NCBI RefSeq assembly: GCF_008831285.2 | Contig: NC_045142.1 | Span: 12,414,716-12,478,715 of the forward strand | Source of the DNA: Nymphaea colorata | Lineage: Eukaryota > Streptophyta > Magnoliopsida > Nymphaeales > Nymphaeaceae | Direction: 5' to 3' | Length of the DNA: 64,000 nt | Part shown: one piece after another, positions 59,396-64,000 of the stretch | Layout of the letters: every line of letters begins with the position of its first letter | How positions within the stretch are numbered: the first letter of the stretch is position 1 | Translations under genes and position numbers: made by a program | Notes under the pieces: model-generated | What the model was told of the DNA's origin: nothing | Seen by the model: only the letters and a program-made list of their open reading frames with translations | Databases searched by the model: none

Positions 59396-62258
59396 CTAGT
59401 TCAATTCTACACTTGTTGGCCGCCAATCGCTTTTCCTACCAACGAGAAACTCACTGTTCTGAAAAGAAATTTTCCAATGAAGAGAAAGCATAATGGCTTT
59501 CAGTTTCTTCATGTTGGGAACAGAATCCTTGATCAAGGCCCATCCCCCAGGTCTTAGTATCCTGTCCATTTCCACTACCATGTCGATCATGTCGCACCTG
59601 CCAGTACAGTAAACAAACCTCAAGCCTCAATTGCCAAAGCAAACAAGTCTACTAAAAAGGTGAAATCTGAAAATTCTCAACCTTTGTGGAAGATTAGTGA
59701 ATAGATCATATGCATGAAGAAGATCGTATGTCCGTGGATACGTGTTGAATGATTCACACCAATCATGATAAATCCCGATCAACCCTCTGTCGAAAATGGT
59801 CGGCAGTGTGTCTGGTCCATTGACGGGCACGACATTCATGACCCATACAGGCTCACCAATGAGTGCTGCGGCAAATCTGATAAAACAAAAAACTGTCACA
59901 AGAAGACCTTTTGTCAAGAGACACAGCGGCTATTTCAAGCAACTTTCTCAAATGACCTCGTTCAATTTTTTCTGTTTAGACTTTTATTACGTTTGCCCAC
60001 AAAAATGTCAAGAAAATGGCTAGAAAAATGAAGTGCACAATACCAACTAACAATATTATTAATCAAAACATTGGCTGTTGGAATCACAAGTAAAGCTTTA
60101 AGAATAATATTTATTATCGTTAGAGAGATTTTCCAAGGATAAAACGTGATCATGTGAGATGGCTAAAGACCTGTAGCTATGGTCTAGAAGACATGCATGT
60201 TAGGCACAGACTGTGTAGAGGTATAAAGCATTGTCACAACTATCGTTCTGAGGTTTTTAATGGCAAGCTTTTCCTTGGATATATTTTAGCAAAATTATTT
60301 TTCTTGAGAAAAACTTGGAAAACTTTTAAAAAATTCCAAAAATAGATAAAAATGGAATAAATCAGAATTCAGAACCTAATAAGAAAACAATAAATGATAG
60401 AAAGAATGTTTCAATAATGATAAAAATAAATGAAAAAACTTTTAGTTTAAGTTTATATTTGAATCCATGATGACATTAATGTTAAAAAAGAGAAAAATGG
60501 GGGAAAATGGGGGAAAATCACAAAAAAATGTGCTAAATATATTTTTCATTTTTTTTTCAAAATATCACAAATTTTCACTTTCGTTTTTATTCTTTCTTAT
60601 TTTCTCGTTAATATCACAATATTCTCGAAAATATCATGAATCCATGACACTGGTATAAAGAATCAAGATAGTACATGATCGTAGGCTAGCACACAAACAC
60701 AGAGAGATTCAAAGAGGTAATGCATCGCTAGCATTTTTAGAGAACATGGTAAATGGTGTCATTCACATTCTTGGATCATGATTCTGAATATTTTTTGCTT
60801 CCTTGCAGTAGATCATCCTGTCTTTCTCCACTCTGATCTTTCCAAGCCATACTGCCCTGTAGTCTTCTTGAGATGATTATGAAAGCTGAAGTTCTAATAA
60901 CCTAAATCTCTCCAAAAAGAATATGATGCAAACGCAATAGAAGAAGTTCCTCTGCTTGGCTCAGCTGCATTTTTGGAAATGTCATGAGCACTAGTGCTTT
61001 TAACATGTTTGTAGTTCTTTCACTGAAATGATAAAGGTTTAAAGAAGGAAGGATTTTCTCTTGGATTAAGGATCATGCTTAAGAAATGATGATATCAACT
61101 CACGTAATTTCCTCTAAGTTTGTTTAGAGGAAATCAGGTGAGAACGATTCATGAACTCAAATCAATCAGGTCAGAACAGTCAAAAGATTGTTTACCTATT
61201 TATGCTTTTAATGTGGCTCCTTGCTGCATTTCAGATGCGAGGTTCTTGCAGAATGGCTCGGCATCTGAACAGAACACATGGGTGCGGGTGCGGGTGTGGG
61301 TGCAAGTACATTCTTAAAGCAATTTCAGAAAGCTTGGACATATATATATATATACACACACACTCACACATGCTTGTATGCACTATGCATTCGCGTATAA
61401 ACTGTAAGGATAGGATTTCCAGAGTTGCCGAATGCATTCACAAACAACAAACCACAATTTCACAAATAAGCAAAAGGATGAATTTGTCGATAAAATCTGA
61501 TGCAGCTTTGACAAGTCCATTCTCATGTTCTGGGTGTCAATACAGGTGGATCCCCTGCTTGATGGTCTCCTTGTGCATTAGCTCAAAAGTATTATACAGA
61601 AAATTTGCATTTTCCAGAGAAAAATCCAAGTACATTTACAAAGGTAAATCTGGACAGGTATCTCATCTTTAAATGATATGCAACAAACTATAACTACATG
61701 CATGTAAACACAGAGACACTATACAAAATGTAGAAATGCAACTTACCCTCCGTAGCCTGCATTCATGTCCATTATATTCCGAACACTTGACCAGTTGAGT
61801 GAAAGCCCTTGTAAGTAGAAATCTGATACACGTCTTCCCCAGCTTTCAGTATCTTCTTCAAAGCTTGGGAGGTTATTTACGGACTCAGATAACCAAGCAG
61901 GTCTGCTTTTGAGCCTTCTCGGCCAAGGCTGAGGCCACCTATAACCTGGTCCTGAGCTCGATGATGGTAGTGGGAAAATGCAACCCTCCAATGGTGTATA
62001 CCTTGCAGCGAAAGCCATTAGCAATCATAAGTAAAACACACAACGGGAATCACCAAAGGTAAATATCAGACTGAAGTCCGTACCATGAACTATTATAAAT
62101 TTGGCTGCCATCGCATACTGGAGGATCATTTGAAACTCTCTTTGCATAACAATTACTCGAAATGGGTTTCTGATATATTACAACCCCAATGCCAGACGAC
62201 TTGTCAAACTTATTTGCTACAATCTTCCAGCACATTGAAGTTGTCAAAGTTACCATGG
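59396..62258 (-). CDS. Putative PMT-family methyltransferase, 3' exons (PMT23-like), 5' partial in the window
   Basis: Four minus-strand exons: 62258-62084, 62001-61747, 59876-59682 and 59597-59396 (stop). GT-AG introns and matching phases give 275 C-terminal residues of a protein usually near 600. Family features in order: [19 protein letters not shown]-like segment, [99 protein letters not shown], and the end [14 protein letters not shown] proteins are Golgi type II membrane proteins with a putative SAM-dependent methyltransferase fold, linked to pectin/cell-wall methylation. The FLVGRK tail suggests the PMT23 branch (from memory). The membrane anchor and first half of the domain are not in 62259-62782; the hAT element begins at 62783. 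Confidence 0.88.
60240..60650. repeat. AT-rich dispersed intronic repeat, copy 3 (methyltransferase intron)
   Basis: Lies in the 1.87-kb intron between the exons at 61747 and 59876. Shares GGTTTTTAATGG, AAACTTGGAAAAC, ATAAATCAGAA, TTTGAATCCATGAT and AATATCACAATATT-type strings with the two reductase-intron copies. Confidence 0.6.
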
Positions 62259-63036
62259 CTGCATAAGCTTATTGTCAGAAGCTTAGATTGTGAAGGAAAC
62301 ATCTATGACAGCTGTGTAATGGTCAGTACTATGCATCTACTTGCACTTTCTAAAAAGAATTCACATGTAACATGTGCATCAAGGAAGGTGTAAGACTTTT
62401 CATGAATTACAGGTAGTTAACTGATAATCAATCTGGTGGTCTTTGGTTTGGTGGCGTAAGGCATGGTGGAAGCCCGAACCCTTGAGACTTTCACATTGGT
62501 ACTTTTAACGAAGGAACATTTGCCAAATGAGTATGAATTATGAAATCAACTCACTATACTAGATATGCTGTACCCTATGATTTCAAACAAGTAACTAGTC
62601 AGATAAATTTCCTAGCCGAACCAGTAGCTGGTTAGGGGACTAATCATTGACATTCCAGTCGCCAGGAACTAGTCAACATCTAGTCATTGACCAATTAGAG
62701 ATTTTTAGTGCCTATCATACTTTATCAATCCTTTTGCCCTTATTGAACTGTATATTTTGTGCTTTTGTCTATTAGTATCACCCTATGTCACACGGATACC
62801 GCAGACTGGGTCGAGTACCGGTGTCGACACGCGGACACGGGGATCCCGACACGGCGATACGGCTGGATACGTTTTGGATCGGGTCTGGGTCAGACCCGAT
62901 CCAAACCACTTGTATAACCGATTTTTTAACCTGCGTTTTGTTTTACGCACTGACATTTACCCTCGACGCTCGACCTTCGTTTACCCTCGACGGCTTCCGC
63001 AGCAGGCTGGCAGCACAGTAAGGCAATGGCGGGCGA

Positions 63037-63096
63037 CGGCGACCTCCGGCGATCGACGGCGACCTCCGGCGATCGACGGCGACTTCCGGTGGCGTC
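63037..63096 (+). repeat. 20-bp tandem repeat in the hAT leader
   Basis: Three units of CGGCGACCTCCGGCGATCGA at 63037, 63057 and 63077, the third diverged. Confidence 0.85.
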
Positions 63097-63730
63097 CGGC
63101 GGCAGCCAGCGACAGACAGGTAAGTGTTTTGTCTATTATTTTCGATAATAGAAGTTAGGGTTTCAACTTTTATTTGGGGATTTTTTAGATTGGGTATTAA
63201 AATCTGATTTGAGGATGTTTTGGTTTGAAGATTGGACGGTTTAGAATCCTATTCTTCAATGCTATGTGCGATGTTTTCTTTTTTTTGTTTGATTTTGGGA
63301 TTTGGGGATTTTGCCGTTTTGGGTGTATAACCGATTTGGGGATTTTGCCTTCGCTGTTGTTCATGATGTTAGACAATGATGAATACGTGATATCTAGATG
63401 GCATTAACATATAATTTACCATTCTTGAATGTTCTTGTTCACTGTTCACTATTCACTTCAGCCTTCGCTATTGTTCATGTTTCTTTTAGTTTTAGGCTTT
63501 AACGAACTGCTTCTGTTCCTGTTCACTATTCAGGCTGGCAGTACTATCATTTACCAATTACCATTCTTGAATGTTCCTGTCACTATTCAGCCTTCGTTCT
63601 GCTTCTGAATCTCTGAAGTTTTGTGACTGCAGTGCATGTTTATACTTTGTCAGTTTGTTGTATTGTTTTATTTCATAAATTTTATGTTCATTATACGTTT
63701 TTTCCATTTTTTTATTATGTTTAATCTAGT

Positions 63731-64000
63731 ATGGCGAGCAAAGGAAAAACAGTGTCTCAGTCTCAACCTACAAGTTCTGGTTCTGGATCAGCTACACCCC
63801 AGCCACCATTATGGTCATACGTGAATCTAATGGGGAAACCTCCTGGAGGCGGTGGAAATGCTTTTTTTAGGTGTAATTTTTGTGAGGGACAGTTCAATGG
63901 ATCATATACAAGAGTGAAAGCACATCTATTAAAAATCAGTCAAAAAGGAATTCAACCATGTAAGAAAATCACTAACGAGACTTTGGCTCAGTTGAAGAAA
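63731..64000 (+). CDS. hAT transposase, BED-type zinc finger N-terminus (3' partial)
   Basis: An open frame of 90 codons runs off the window (starts MASKGKTVSQSQ). After a Ser/Gln-rich leader, LWSYVNLMGK and a Gly-rich turn precede a BED-type finger with Cys48, Cys51, His65 and Cys77 (FRCNFCEGQF ... VKAHLL ... IQPCKK). This arrangement is typical of the plant hAT transposases that carry DUF659 and a C-terminal hAT dimerisation domain, which would lie beyond 64000. The protein would bind the element's ends in the nucleus and catalyse cut-and-paste transposition. The ATG at 63731 is the first in frame after a T-rich, intron-like stretch. No lesion is visible so far, so the element may be recent. 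Confidence 0.85.
   Translation, partial: MASKGKTVSQSQPTSSGSGSATPQPPLWSYVNLMGKPPGGGGNAFFRCNFCEGQFNGSYTRVKAHLLKISQKGIQPCKKITNETLAQLKK

Larger units (their letters stand above)
62783..64000 (+). mobile_element. 5' part of a hAT transposon (right end outside the window)
   Basis: Begins CTATGTCACACGGATACC at 62783, preceded by GTATCACC (62775-62782), the predicted 8-bp target duplication. This end closely matches the outer hAT element at 19342 (CTATGTCACACGGGTACTCC). A GC-rich leader with a tandem 20-bp motif follows, then a candidate leader intron (donor GTAAGTG at 63120), then the transposase start at 63731. It lies upstream of, and probably within an intron of, the methyltransferase gene, on the opposite strand. 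Confidence 0.75.

Overview
The window looks like nuclear DNA of a flowering plant. It is AT-rich and has genes with GT-AG introns, some several kilobases long. It carries Copia, LINE, CACTA, hAT and PIF/Harbinger-like elements and many MITEs. I see no bacterial, organellar or viral gene organisation. The species cannot be named from what I can see.

Three host loci can be supported. Two are tandem copies of a cinnamoyl-CoA-reductase-like/short-chain reductase gene (16717-25682 and 41216-49100, + strand). Both have six exons with identical exon lengths, and both encode an apparently intact protein of 326 residues. They lie in a segmental duplication (about 14.93-25.88 kb and 40.23-49.29 kb). 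The third is the 3' half of a PMT-type putative methyltransferase gene on the minus strand (59396-62258). Its upstream exons lie beyond a hAT transposon that enters at 62783 and runs off the window. Smaller host-like remains are an inverted pair of short unknown genes (507-959 minus, 1279-1626 plus, the latter broken) and two tandem fragments of a DEAD-box RNA helicase gene (8868-9314 and 10272-10718, minus).

Layout: 0-2 kb inverted small-gene pair; 4.8-7.7 kb degraded, rearranged Copia element; 8.2-11.7 kb a 1.4-kb tandem duplication of a helicase fragment bounded by GC-rich hAT-type MITEs; 12-14.9 kb unassigned; 14.9-25.9 kb reductase copy 1 with several transposon insertions; 25.9-31.7 kb non-coding DNA with tandem repeats; 31.7-32.7 kb Copia 3' end; 33-40.2 kb decayed CACTA element with a nested 1.6-kb Harbinger-like insertion; 40.2-49.3 kb reductase copy 2; 49.7-57.1 kb decayed LINE DNA; 57.2-58.2 kb two MITEs; 59.4-62.3 kb methyltransferase exons; 62.8-64 kb start of a hAT element with a BED-finger transposase.

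The best-supported structural result is the transposon record. Several elements can be delimited to the base by matched 8-bp target duplications. One hAT element is nested in another of its own family inside a reductase intron, and paralogue copy 2 gives the empty site. I found no convincing new biological system. The novelty is in the insertion and duplication history.
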